Below, in pieces: positions 44,534-52,209 of a stretch of DNA of 64,000 nt (the first letter of the stretch is position 1; the number at the start of each line of letters is the position of its first letter). The stretch is from Oscillatoriophycideae cyanobacterium NC_groundwater_1537_Pr4_S-0.65um_50_18 (lineage in GTDB: Bacteria; Cyanobacteriota; Cyanobacteriia; Elainellales; Elainellaceae). The position numbers were made by a program, and so were the translations under genes. The notes beneath the pieces were generated by a model. The model did no database searches and was not told where the DNA came from. It worked only from the letters and a program-made list of their open reading frames with translations. The DNA lies in contig JACQYI010000078.1 of the NCBI GenBank assembly GCA_016208305.1, positions 1 through 64,000 of the forward strand. The letters run 5' to 3'.

Positions 44534-45274
44534 CTACCGTTGAAAATCGGCATTAAAGTTGGCGATGCGGGCAAACTCTTTAGGTGAAAGACTTGCGCCG
44601 CCGACTAATGCCCCATCAATTTCGGGTTGTGCCATGATTTCATCCACATTTCCCGGCTTGACAGAGCCTCCGTACTGAATCGTCACATTTTTATTGTCAA
44701 GCTGACTGCGGATTAGCCCCACAATGCGATCGGCCTCTCTAGCATCGCAGGTGTCTCCTGTCCCGATCGCCCAGATGGGTTCATAGGCAATCACAAGGTT
44801 GTTTTGATCAACATCGACCAAATCTTTCTCAAGCTGACCACAGATGAGAGATTCTGTCTCGCCCATGTCTCGCTGCTGCTTCGTTTCACCAACGCACAAG
44901 ATCGGAATGAGTCCGCTCTCTTGAGCTGCTTTTAAACGCAGGTTAACCGTTGCGTCGGTTTCACCAAAAAACTGTCTCCGTTCGCTATGTCCAACGACCA
45001 CATAACTCACCCCCATTTCTGTCAGCATGGGCGCGGATATCTCTCCAGTGTAGGCACCTGCGGGTTCCCAATGGACATTTTGTGCCCCTACTCGGATGCG
45101 AGTGCCATGAAGATTTCTAGACATGGCGCTCAATGATGTGTAGGGCGCACAGAGAACGATCTCGCGATCGTCTGGAATTTCATCGATTTGATCTAAAAAT
45201 CCTTGTAAAAACTCTTGGGCTTCTGCCTGAGTTTTGTACATCTTCCAATTGCCAGCAATGATGACCTTACGCAC
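44534..45274 (-). CDS. tpiA: Triosephosphate isomerase
   Basis: A 246-residue TIM-barrel enzyme interconverting dihydroxyacetone phosphate and glyceraldehyde 3-phosphate in glycolysis and the Calvin cycle. The catalytic lysine is in AGNWKMYKT near residue 11, the histidine in [14 protein letters not shown] near residue 94, and the base in [15 protein letters not shown] near residue 162. The phosphate loop [11 protein letters not shown] and GALVGGASL are intact. Length is standard. The HEPN-type pair follows closely on the same strand. Confidence 0.98.
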   Translation of the reverse strand: MRKVIIAGNWKMYKTQAEAQEFLQGFLDQIDEIPDDREIVLCAPYTSLSAMSRNLHGTRIRVGAQNVHWEPAGAYTGEISAPMLTEMGVSYVVVGHSERRQFFGETDATVNLRLKAAQESGLIPILCVGETKQQRDMGETESLICGQLEKDLVDVDQNNLVIAYEPIWAIGTGDTCDAREADRIVGLIRSQLDNKNVTIQYGGSVKPGNVDEIMAQPEIDGALVGGASLSPKEFARIANFNADFQR

Positions 45275-45449
45275 GAGTTAACTCAGTATGCTAAATGTAA
45301 AAATGGGTAAGCATGAGAATGATGCATCCTCTAGTCTAAGGCTTTGGGGGTGCAATCTAGCAAAGGAGTGCTGAATTAGAAGACCTGTAGATTTACAGAC
45401 TCGTAGATTTGCAGACGCTGGCTCAGGCAGAATCAAGTGGCGTTGCTGA

Positions 45450-46382
45450 TTAGGCGAGGCATTGCCCGATGGTTGCTGCTACAGATTGCGCCAAAGCGTC
45501 AAAGTCATAGCCTCCCTCTAACCCAAACAAAATGCGTCGGGTTACACGCAAGCATTGAGCCGTAAAAGCTGCGTAATCTTGAGGCTGTAGAGCAATGTTG
45601 GCTAGCGGATCGGCTTGATTGGCATCGTAGCCAGCGCTAACAATTAACAAATCGGGCTGAAAACGCTGTAGAAAGGGAACAATGCTTTGCTCAAAGTGCG
45701 GTAAGTAGTCGGCGATCGTGCTGCCTGCTTTCATCGGAAAATTTAAAACATTGCCAGATTGCCCATGCTCCTCAGCCGCGCCTGTACCGGGATATTGTGG
45801 AAACTCGTGCAGTGAACAAAAGGCAATATTGGCATGGGATTCAACGATCGCCTGAGTGCCGTTGCCATGATGCACGTCCCAATCTACAATAGCGACCCGT
45901 TCAACCTCAGGTTGCTGAAGCGCATAGAGAGCTGCGATCGCCGCATTGGCAAAAATGCAAAATCCCATCCCTCGCTCTGGCAAAGCGTGATGTCCTGGAG
46001 GGCGCGTTAGCACAAAAGCCGCTTCTCCAGATTGAAGGACTTGATCTACTCCATCCAACCAAGCATTGACCGTCAGCAAGGCAACATCGTAGCTGCGGGG
46101 TGAAGCGACAGTATCCGGGTCAATATGGCCACCACCCGTCTGCGATAAAAGCTCCACGGCCTGAACATAGCGATCGGGATGCACAGCTTGCAGGGCTTGG
46201 GTGAGTCGATTGCGTTGAGCCACAATAGGAGTGGGCAGTCGCCAGTCTAGGCGATCGCTCCAAGGCTGTGCCTTGAGCTTCTGAACTATGGCCGTTAACC
46301 GCCCCGATCGCTCTGGATGGTAAGCGCCCGTGTCATGTTCTAAAAACTCGTCAGAATAAAAAACTGGAAACAGGGGTGACAT
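45450..46382 (-). CDS. Histone-deacetylase-superfamily hydrolase
   Basis: About 310 residues of the HDAC/acetoin-utilisation (AcuC/APAH) superfamily, zinc-dependent amidohydrolases acting on acetylated amines. The active-site stretch LTRPPGHHALPERGMGFCIFANAA near residue 130, the zinc ligands in VDWDVHHGNGTQA near residue 172, and SAGYDANQADPLA near residue 250 are all intact. Residue changes do not suggest inactivity. The substrate (acetylpolyamine, acetyl-lysine or other) is not determined. The ATG at 46382 is preferred to a TTG at 46394. Confidence 0.94.
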   Translation of the reverse strand: MSPLFPVFYSDEFLEHDTGAYHPERSGRLTAIVQKLKAQPWSDRLDWRLPTPIVAQRNRLTQALQAVHPDRYVQAVELLSQTGGGHIDPDTVASPRSYDVALLTVNAWLDGVDQVLQSGEAAFVLTRPPGHHALPERGMGFCIFANAAIAALYALQQPEVERVAIVDWDVHHGNGTQAIVESHANIAFCSLHEFPQYPGTGAAEEHGQSGNVLNFPMKAGSTIADYLPHFEQSIVPFLQRFQPDLLIVSAGYDANQADPLANIALQPQDYAAFTAQCLRVTRRILFGLEGGYDFDALAQSVAATIGQCLA

Positions 46383-46545
46383 GGCTCTACTCAACTTTCA
46401 GGCTATTCATGCGTATTACCCGATCTACCTTCATGATCTAACAAAAAGTTAAGCTATAGGAAAGGAACTACATTTCAGTAGCTGTTGCGACAGTATTCCT
46501 TTCAATGCTATTCAGTTTTTCCTGAGTTCTCACTGAGCTATTTCC

Positions 46546-47427
46546 ATGAGTGCATTTGGTCTGGGCTGGCAACATCACTTCATTCAGACGAATAACATTC
46601 GCCTCCATTGCGTTATGCAAGGTGAGGGCGATCTGGTGATTCTCCTCCACGGATTTCCAGAGTTTTGGTATTCTTGGCGGCATCAAATTCCGGTTTTAGC
46701 GCAGCATTTTAAGGTGGTTGTGCCGGATCTACGGGGCTATAACGACTCCGACAAGCCCGATAGCGGCTATGACCTAGATACCCTCAGTCGGGATATTCGG
46801 GGCTTGATGGAAAATTTGGGATACCTTAAAGCCCATGTCGTGGGACATGATTGGGGCGGAGTGATCGCCTGGCACCTAGCTCAGAAATTTCCAGATGCAC
46901 TCGATCGCTTAGCCATGCTCAACGCTCCACCGCCCCAGCGCTTTGTGCAAGAATTGGCCAGTAATTTAGATCAGCTTCGTCGGAGCTGGTATGTGTTGGC
47001 GTTTCAGGTTCCAGCCTTGCCAGAGTGGCTCATTCGGCAGAATCTACGGAGCTTCGTCAAAACGCTTTTTCAAGATCAAGCGATTCGCAAAGGGGCTTTT
47101 ACGGCTCAAGACACTGAGATTTACCAGGCCGCTTTAGAAAAACCGGGCGCGCTCTCTGCTATGTTGAGCTACTATCGTCAGCTCTTGTCGCCTCAGGTTT
47201 GGCTACCCAATTTAGGACGATCGCCTACTCCTATTTCTACGCCAACCCTGGTGCTCTGGGGCGAAGAGGATTTTTTCTTTAGCCATAAAATAACGGAAGG
47301 ATTTGAAAATCTTGTGGCAGCGCCGCTAAAGCTGAAGTTTTTGCCGCATTGTGGCCACTGGGTGCAGCAAGAAGCCCCACAAACGGTTAATCGAGAATTG
47401 CTAGACTTTTTGCGATCGCCTCTATGA
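46546..47427 (+). CDS. Alpha/beta hydrolase, epoxide hydrolase/dehalogenase type
   Basis: A 293-residue enzyme. It has LLHGFPEFWYSWRHQ (oxyanion HGFP) near residue 34, PDLRGYNDSDKP, and the nucleophile elbow VVGHDWGGVIAW near residues 102-113 in which aspartate is the nucleophile, as in epoxide hydrolases and haloacetate dehalogenases. The histidine lies in LPHCGHWVQQEAP near residue 272, and LVLWGEEDFFFS precedes it. Which of the two activities it has cannot be decided from sequence. It diverges from the deacetylase-like gene. Confidence 0.92.
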   Translation: MSAFGLGWQHHFIQTNNIRLHCVMQGEGDLVILLHGFPEFWYSWRHQIPVLAQHFKVVVPDLRGYNDSDKPDSGYDLDTLSRDIRGLMENLGYLKAHVVGHDWGGVIAWHLAQKFPDALDRLAMLNAPPPQRFVQELASNLDQLRRSWYVLAFQVPALPEWLIRQNLRSFVKTLFQDQAIRKGAFTAQDTEIYQAALEKPGALSAMLSYYRQLLSPQVWLPNLGRSPTPISTPTLVLWGEEDFFFSHKITEGFENLVAAPLKLKFLPHCGHWVQQEAPQTVNRELLDFLRSPL

Positions 47428-47596
47428 TTTTGCTTCTTTGTGAATTTATGTAAATGGATAATATTGCTACTTGTTACCGTTTACTAACTTGCAGCGACTT
47501 TTGCTAATTCTCCGTAATCATGCGGTTATTTTTACGAGACTGTAACCCTTACGCTTTATTTAACAAGATCTGGGTTCCAACCTTGGCAAGCCGCAT

Positions 47597-48304
47597 ATGC
47601 TCAGCGCTGATGAATTAGTCTCCTATACCTCCGCTTCAATTGACACCTGCGCCAATGAAGACTTGCAACATCGCCTTAGCCTCTATCAGGTATTTCTCAA
47701 GCTCTACGAGCATCATCGCGGCTTGCTAGATGAAATCCTGCATTTAGAAAACTCTGGCAGCAAATCCCTGGCAGGCGTCACCCTACCTTACGTGCAAGGG
47801 GTGCTGTTAGAGGGTCGGGTTCACCTAGCAACCAATTTGTTGCAGGGCAAAACTCAGGCATTGGTGCAGCCTCAGCAAGTTTGGGTGTTGGGACGTGACC
47901 CCCACAAAGCCAGCATTGCTATTCAAGACAGTCGATTGTCTCGTTGCCATGCGGCCATTCAATACGTAGCCGGGCAAGGATTCTTTTTGGTGGATTTGGG
48001 AAGCCGCAATGGTTCGTTTATTAACGGCGAGCGGGTTTGGCGATCGACTCTCCTCAAAGATGGCGATCGGGTGCGGCTAGGCAGCCTATCATTTGTTTTC
48101 TTCATCTGCCAAACCGCGCAAGTTTTAGCCCCTCTGTCGCCTGAGACACGGGATTACCCACAATTGACTCACCCAAAGGCAAAGCGACCTGCCCTATCGG
48201 AGCTGCGTTCTGCTGGACGGGTCATGCCGTCTGAGGGTCGAGATGAATTCATTAATTCTCAACAGGGAACCTTTACTTTCATGTCCGGTGACGCAGAGTC
48301 TTAA
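47597..48304 (+). CDS. FHA-domain protein
   Basis: A 235-residue protein. Helical residues (about 1-60) precede a single FHA domain (about 85-175) with VLGRDPHKASIAIQDSRLSRCHAAIQY and FFLVDLGSRNGSFINGERV, a phosphothreonine-peptide binding module. The C-terminal tail (about 180-235) is basic and low-complexity. Its partner would be the target of an Hanks-type Ser/Thr kinase encoded elsewhere. It is the second FHA protein in the window. It is followed after 57 bases by the DprA/LOG-like gene. Confidence 0.88.
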   Translation: MLSADELVSYTSASIDTCANEDLQHRLSLYQVFLKLYEHHRGLLDEILHLENSGSKSLAGVTLPYVQGVLLEGRVHLATNLLQGKTQALVQPQQVWVLGRDPHKASIAIQDSRLSRCHAAIQYVAGQGFFLVDLGSRNGSFINGERVWRSTLLKDGDRVRLGSLSFVFFICQTAQVLAPLSPETRDYPQLTHPKAKRPALSELRSAGRVMPSEGRDEFINSQQGTFTFMSGDAES

Positions 48305-48361
48305 GGCAAAGCCCTTGACCCTGATCTCCCACCCGACTAAAATATCTGGGTCGTTCCTGGA

Positions 48362-48874
48362 ATGTATTTTTTGAGTCAATCTATTGATCTGCCTAAAGTA
48401 GACGATTTTTTACAGGAATTAGCAGCGATCCAGCAGATTGGGTCAAAGCGAATTGCCATATTGGGGTCGCGTCATGTACCTATTACCCATCAGCACCTGA
48501 TTGAGCTGATGACCTATGCCCTTGTGCTTGCAGGCAACCAGATCATTACTTCTGGAGCAACCGGCACAAATTCGGCAGCCATTCGGGGGGCAATGAGAGC
48601 AGATCCTAATTTATTGACGGTGATTTTACCCCAGAGCATGGAGCGCCAGCCGCGCGAGTCGCGGGATCAGCTAGAGCAAGTGATTCACCTGGTGCAAAGT
48701 CCAGAAAATGATCACCTCTCTCTGGGTGAGGCCAGCGCCCTGTGTAATCAGGAAATCATTTCTCGCTGTCAGCAGCTCATTTGCTTCGCGTTTCACGATA
48801 GCCAAATTTTGCTGAAGACCTGTAGTGATGCAGAAGATCAGCGAAAAGTGGTGACGCTGTTCTATTTTGATTGA
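48362..48874 (+). CDS. DprA/LOG-like Rossmann-fold protein
   Basis: A 170-residue protein related to the DNA-processing protein A core or to LOG-type nucleotide-binding proteins. The glycine-rich IAILGSRHVPI near residues 36-46 and ITSGATGTNSAAIRGAM near residues 65-81 fit the DprA-type G-S/T-R and SG(A/G)A-G-D-A pattern; the DprA winged-helix tail is missing. Similar small cyanobacterial proteins are annotated as DNA recombination-mediator-like, but I would not infer that role. A 9-base direct repeat with 15-base period (48869-48877 and 48884-48892) contains the stop. Confidence 0.72.
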   Translation: MYFLSQSIDLPKVDDFLQELAAIQQIGSKRIAILGSRHVPITHQHLIELMTYALVLAGNQIITSGATGTNSAAIRGAMRADPNLLTVILPQSMERQPRESRDQLEQVIHLVQSPENDHLSLGEASALCNQEIISRCQQLICFAFHDSQILLKTCSDAEDQRKVVTLFYFD

Positions 48875-48956
48875 GATCGCCGGGATTGAGATTTGTGTTG
48901 ACCCCTTGGGGTACTGTGTTCGAAAACTCTAAATTAAAGGCTTAAGCAGAAAGTTT

Positions 48957-49379
48957 ATGGCGTTATTGCAACAGCTTTCGGTGTCGGGCACCTTGCTCTA
49001 CTGCATTGTGGCATCCGCAGCTTTAGTCTACTTTCCCTTTCTAGTGGTTGGTTACGGTAGGGTTAAGGCGGGCTACGATGCATCGGCTCCCCGATCTTTA
49101 TTTGACAAAATGCCTGCCTTTGCCCAGCGGGCAACATGGGCGCATGAAAATTCGTTTGAATCTTTTGTGCTGTTTGTGGCAGCGGCTTTGATGGCCTATG
49201 TGACACAGGTGAGTTCACCGCTGGCGGCTAAAGCGGCCATTGCCTATGTGATAGCGCGTTTCCTTTACTCGTTGTTCTATATCTTGAACGTGCCCATTGG
49301 GCGATCGCTGATGTTTGCAGTGGGTTCAGCCAGTATTGCAACGCTGATGATTTTGAGTTTGTCTCAGGCTAGAGTTTAG
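48957..49379 (+). CDS. MAPEG family membrane protein
   Basis: A 140-residue protein with four hydrophobic segments (LLYCIVASAALVYFPFLVVG, SFESFVLFVAAALMAYV, AAKAAIAYVIARFLYSLFYIL, MFAVGSASIATLMILSL). The ATWAHENSFESFVLF and ARFLYSLFYILNVP stretches are typical of MAPEG (microsomal glutathione-transferase-like) proteins. Activity with glutathione is plausible but not shown. The stop codon lies within a 16-base near-duplicate (49367-49382 and 49383-49398). Confidence 0.85.
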   Translation: MALLQQLSVSGTLLYCIVASAALVYFPFLVVGYGRVKAGYDASAPRSLFDKMPAFAQRATWAHENSFESFVLFVAAALMAYVTQVSSPLAAKAAIAYVIARFLYSLFYILNVPIGRSLMFAVGSASIATLMILSLSQARV

Positions 49380-49435
49380 ATAGGCTAGAGCTTAGACAAG
49401 GTAGAGTTTCAAAGTCTTCATGGATAAATTGACCT

Positions 49436-49927
49436 ATGGCTTCCAACTTCTCTTTTGATGTTGTCAGCGACTTCGATCGGCAAGAACTCGTTAACGCGGT
49501 TGATCAGACGACGCGCGAAATTATTGCCCGTTATGACCTTAAGGACACTAAAACAACAGTGGAATTAGGAGCAGATGAGATCGTTATCAATACTGACAGC
49601 GAGTTCACGCTAGATGCGATTCATACCATCTTGCAAACCAAGGCGGCCAAGCGCGATCTTTCGCTCAAGATTTTTGACTACGGCAAGATTGAATCTGCTA
49701 GTGGCAATCGGGTAAGACAAGAAATTAAGCTGCGTAAAGGCATCAGCTCAGAAATTGCGAAGCAAATCTCTAAGCTGATCCGGGATGAGTTTAAGAAGGT
49801 GCAAGGCTCTATTCAAGGCGATGCCGTCAGAGTTTCGGCCAAGTCCAAAGATGATTTGCAGCTGGTGATGCAGCGTTTGAGACAAGAAGACTATCCTTTA
49901 GCGCTGCAATTTACAAACTATCGATAG
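49436..49927 (+). CDS. YajQ family nucleotide-binding protein
   Basis: A 163-residue protein of the YajQ/UPF0234 family, with two ferredoxin-like halves. [40 protein letters not shown] is the classic opening, and [46 protein letters not shown] the conserved C-terminal part. A Xanthomonas homologue binds cyclic di-GMP, so it could respond to the nucleotide made or degraded by the GGDEF-EAL protein in this window; that link is inference. Confidence 0.95.
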   Translation: MASNFSFDVVSDFDRQELVNAVDQTTREIIARYDLKDTKTTVELGADEIVINTDSEFTLDAIHTILQTKAAKRDLSLKIFDYGKIESASGNRVRQEIKLRKGISSEIAKQISKLIRDEFKKVQGSIQGDAVRVSAKSKDDLQLVMQRLRQEDYPLALQFTNYR

Positions 49928-50442
49928 CTCGTAGATTAGCCTGTAAATTTTTACTGCGGCACTTTGATGCCCTCTGTATGCTGAAGGCTTTCAGAGGCAA
50001 GGTTCTGAGGGATGCCGCTGGCACAGTTTCTGAAAGAAGAGATTTTCTCTAAGGCAATGCTTGGGGGTTGAAAATCAGTGGAAAATCCAGTCAAAATCAA
50101 GCCCTGAGAGCAAAGGGTTTGTTTGTAACCTCTCTACATAATGTTCTAATTCATACTCCATTCGATTTGATCCCTGAAACCCAAAACCTGCTTGGGAAAG
50201 CGTCCATTCAGTGGCATGATATTGAATGAGAACCGCTCAATCTCGCTCAATCTGTGCCTCAGCTTTGTGGTTAGATTTCCACAAACTTAGGATCGCGAAT
50301 TTAATAAAACCCAAGGTTTTTTTGAAAAAGTAGGCATACTTTGTGCAAAAAATCTTTTAGGTCACTTTATCCCCGATCCTTAGACAGACTGAGCTTCGCT
50401 GTGTTGACCTTCTGATAATTGAGGACGCTTCCAAGGAGAACC
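49928..50442. other. Upstream region of psbV
   Basis: These 515 bases contain no supportable gene. A cctctg/cagagg hairpin (49971-49997) lies shortly after the yajQ stop and may end that transcript. The psbV ribosome-binding site AAGGAG is at 50433-50438. Confidence 0.45.
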
Positions 50443-50934
50443 ATGTTTAAGAAATACATTTGGCTGATTGCGGTCACTCTGTTCTTTGCATTTCAAGGCT
50501 TTGTAGGTGGCGCGATCGCTGCTGAACTCGATGCAGCCACCCGAACTGTGCCCCTCAGCGATACCGGAGAAACCGTTGTCTTGAGCTTGAAACAGGTTGC
50601 CCAAGGCAAGCGCATGTTCAACTATGCCTGCGGTCAGTGCCATGTTGGAGGTGTCACCAAAACTGATCCCAATATTGGTCTTGATCCAGAAACGCTGGCT
50701 CTGGCTTCGCCTGCCCGCGACAACATTGAATCTCTGGTTGACTACATGAAGAATCCGACGACCTATGACGGTCTTGATTCGATTGCTGAACTGCACCCCA
50801 GTACCCAGAGCACCGATATTTTTCCTAAGATGCGAAATCTAACAGAAGATGATTTGGTGGCGATCGCGGGTCACATCCTGCTGCAACCCAAAGTGGTGGG
50901 TCAAAAGTGGGGCGGTGGCAAGATCTACTACTAA
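50443..50934 (+). CDS. psbV: Photosystem II cytochrome c-550 (PsbV)
   Basis: A 163-residue extrinsic, lumenal haem protein that stabilises the oxygen-evolving manganese cluster of photosystem II. A signal peptide (about 1-26, ending GGAIAA) precedes the mature ELDAATRTVPL. The haem site is CGQCHVGG near residues 64-71, and the second axial ligand is the histidine in SIAELHPST near residue 119. The C-terminal VGQKWGGGKIYY is standard. The ATG at 50443 has the ribosome-binding site AAGGAG four bases upstream; the frame also opens at 50419 without one. It heads the cluster psbV-psbV2-petE. Confidence 0.97.
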   Translation: MFKKYIWLIAVTLFFAFQGFVGGAIAAELDAATRTVPLSDTGETVVLSLKQVAQGKRMFNYACGQCHVGGVTKTDPNIGLDPETLALASPARDNIESLVDYMKNPTTYDGLDSIAELHPSTQSTDIFPKMRNLTEDDLVAIAGHILLQPKVVGQKWGGGKIYY

Positions 50935-50991
50935 GGCTTAGTGTTCTAGTAGTCCCCAGGCTTCTGACGATTCCGACGTTACTTACTCCTC

Positions 50992-51492
50992 ATGGTTTCA
51001 ATGCTTCGTCGATTGCTCTCTAAGGTTCTGCTTGTACTCTTAATTGTCGGTGGCAGCATCACGGTCGGCAGTTCCTGCGCTCAGGCTTCGATAGATGCCT
51101 ATGTCTTAAGATACTTGGATGCGGCAGAACCCGTTGAGCTAGCGATCGACGAGACTCAAGCAACCCGATTGTTCTCAGCAGCGCAGTTGTCTGAAGGGAA
51201 GCGCCTGTTTGGAGAAAGCTGCACAAATTGTCATGTTGGTGGTGCCACACTGCCTGATCCTACCCAGCCCCTCTCTCTTGAGGCTTTGCAAGGTGCTACA
51301 CCCCCTCGTGACACAGTGAATGGGTTAGTCGCTTTTCTCCGACAGCCCATGACCTATGATGGCAGTGAAGAAACGCCTTGGTGTCGGCAAATTCCAGAAA
51401 GCTGGCTGTCGCAAGAGAAGGTAGAAAATTTGGCTGCTTTTATTTTAAGAGCGGCACAAAAAGCCCCAGGCTGGGGGACTTCTTCCTTTTGA
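50992..51492 (+). CDS. psbV2: Cytochrome c-550-like protein PsbV2
   Basis: A 166-residue paralogue of psbV. A signal peptide (about 1-33, ending SCAQA) precedes the mature part, which aligns with PsbV over LSEGKRLFGESCTNCHVGGATLPDPTQPLSLEAL. Where PsbV has the axial histidine about ten residues after YDG, this protein has a cysteine nine residues after YDG (YDGSEETPWC). A Thermosynechococcus PsbV2 is known from structural work to have an unusual His/Cys-ligated haem, so the same is likely here. Its function is unknown. Starts at 50992 and 51001 are both possible. It lies 57 bases after psbV. Confidence 0.9.
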   Translation: MVSMLRRLLSKVLLVLLIVGGSITVGSSCAQASIDAYVLRYLDAAEPVELAIDETQATRLFSAAQLSEGKRLFGESCTNCHVGGATLPDPTQPLSLEALQGATPPRDTVNGLVAFLRQPMTYDGSEETPWCRQIPESWLSQEKVENLAAFILRAAQKAPGWGTSSF

Positions 51493-51567
51493 TACGCCAT
51501 GAATGATCGCATTCAAGCTAAGATTTTATTTGAGAAAGAATTCTGCTTAAGTCTCCTGAGGTTTTTC

Positions 51568-51951
51568 ATGAAGCTGATTACTAAGGTTTCCCGGAGTTTC
51601 AGTCTCGCCCTCTGCGCGATCGCGCTGGTGGTCGGCAGCTTTTTAATGGTGGTGTCTCCCGCCTCTGCTGATACCGTCACGGTCAAAATGGGCGCTGACA
51701 ATGGCATGTTGGCATTCCAACCTGCAAACGTCACCATCAAGGCGGGCGATACCGTTAAATGGGTGAACAACAAACTCCCTCCCCACAACATTGTGTTTGC
51801 TGATAAAGGGATGGCCAATAAGTCTCATGACCAGATGATGTTTTCTCCTGGTGAGTCTTATGAGGTGACTTTTGATGCCCCTGGCACATATGACTATTAC
51901 TGTGCACCTCATCGGGGCGCAGGCATGGCAGGTAAAGTCACAGTTCAGTAG
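51568..51951 (+). CDS. petE: Plastocyanin
   Basis: A 127-residue type I copper protein that carries electrons from cytochrome b6f to photosystem I in the thylakoid lumen. A signal peptide (about 1-31, ending SPASA) precedes mature [16 protein letters not shown]. The four copper ligands are present: histidine in [10 protein letters not shown], and cysteine, histidine and methionine in [13 protein letters not shown] near the C terminus. The ATG at 51568, with a GAGG box six bases upstream, is preferred; an in-frame start at 51499 gives an unlikely extension. A terminator follows. Confidence 0.97.
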   Translation: MKLITKVSRSFSLALCAIALVVGSFLMVVSPASADTVTVKMGADNGMLAFQPANVTIKAGDTVKWVNNKLPPHNIVFADKGMANKSHDQMMFSPGESYEVTFDAPGTYDYYCAPHRGAGMAGKVTVQ

Positions 51952-52009
51952 TTGAACCGTGAGTTGCAGTTGTCCTGTGGCTGTGTGTTTATTTCATTGT
52001 ATCTATGAT

Positions 52010-52054
52010 AGCTGGAGTGATTTTCCCGACCTGGGATGGTGACTCCAGCTTTTT
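52010..52054 (+). terminator. Terminator of petE
   Basis: Arms 'agctggagt' (52010-52018) and 'actccagct' (52042-52050) pair perfectly, with a small inner hairpin in the loop, and five T follow (52050-52054). It ends the psbV-psbV2-petE region. Confidence 0.85.
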
Positions 52055-52209
52055 GCTGGGTGTTTTTTGCCCATCTGGGTTTTGCTGAGATTGATTTTTT
52101 TGCTTAGATTAGAGAGAAAGCAGCATTCAGATTGCATATCGCTACATTAACATCTGTCTTCTTCACCTGAAATTGCTCGCCTCCTTCCCTCAATACTATC
52201 TTTTACGCT

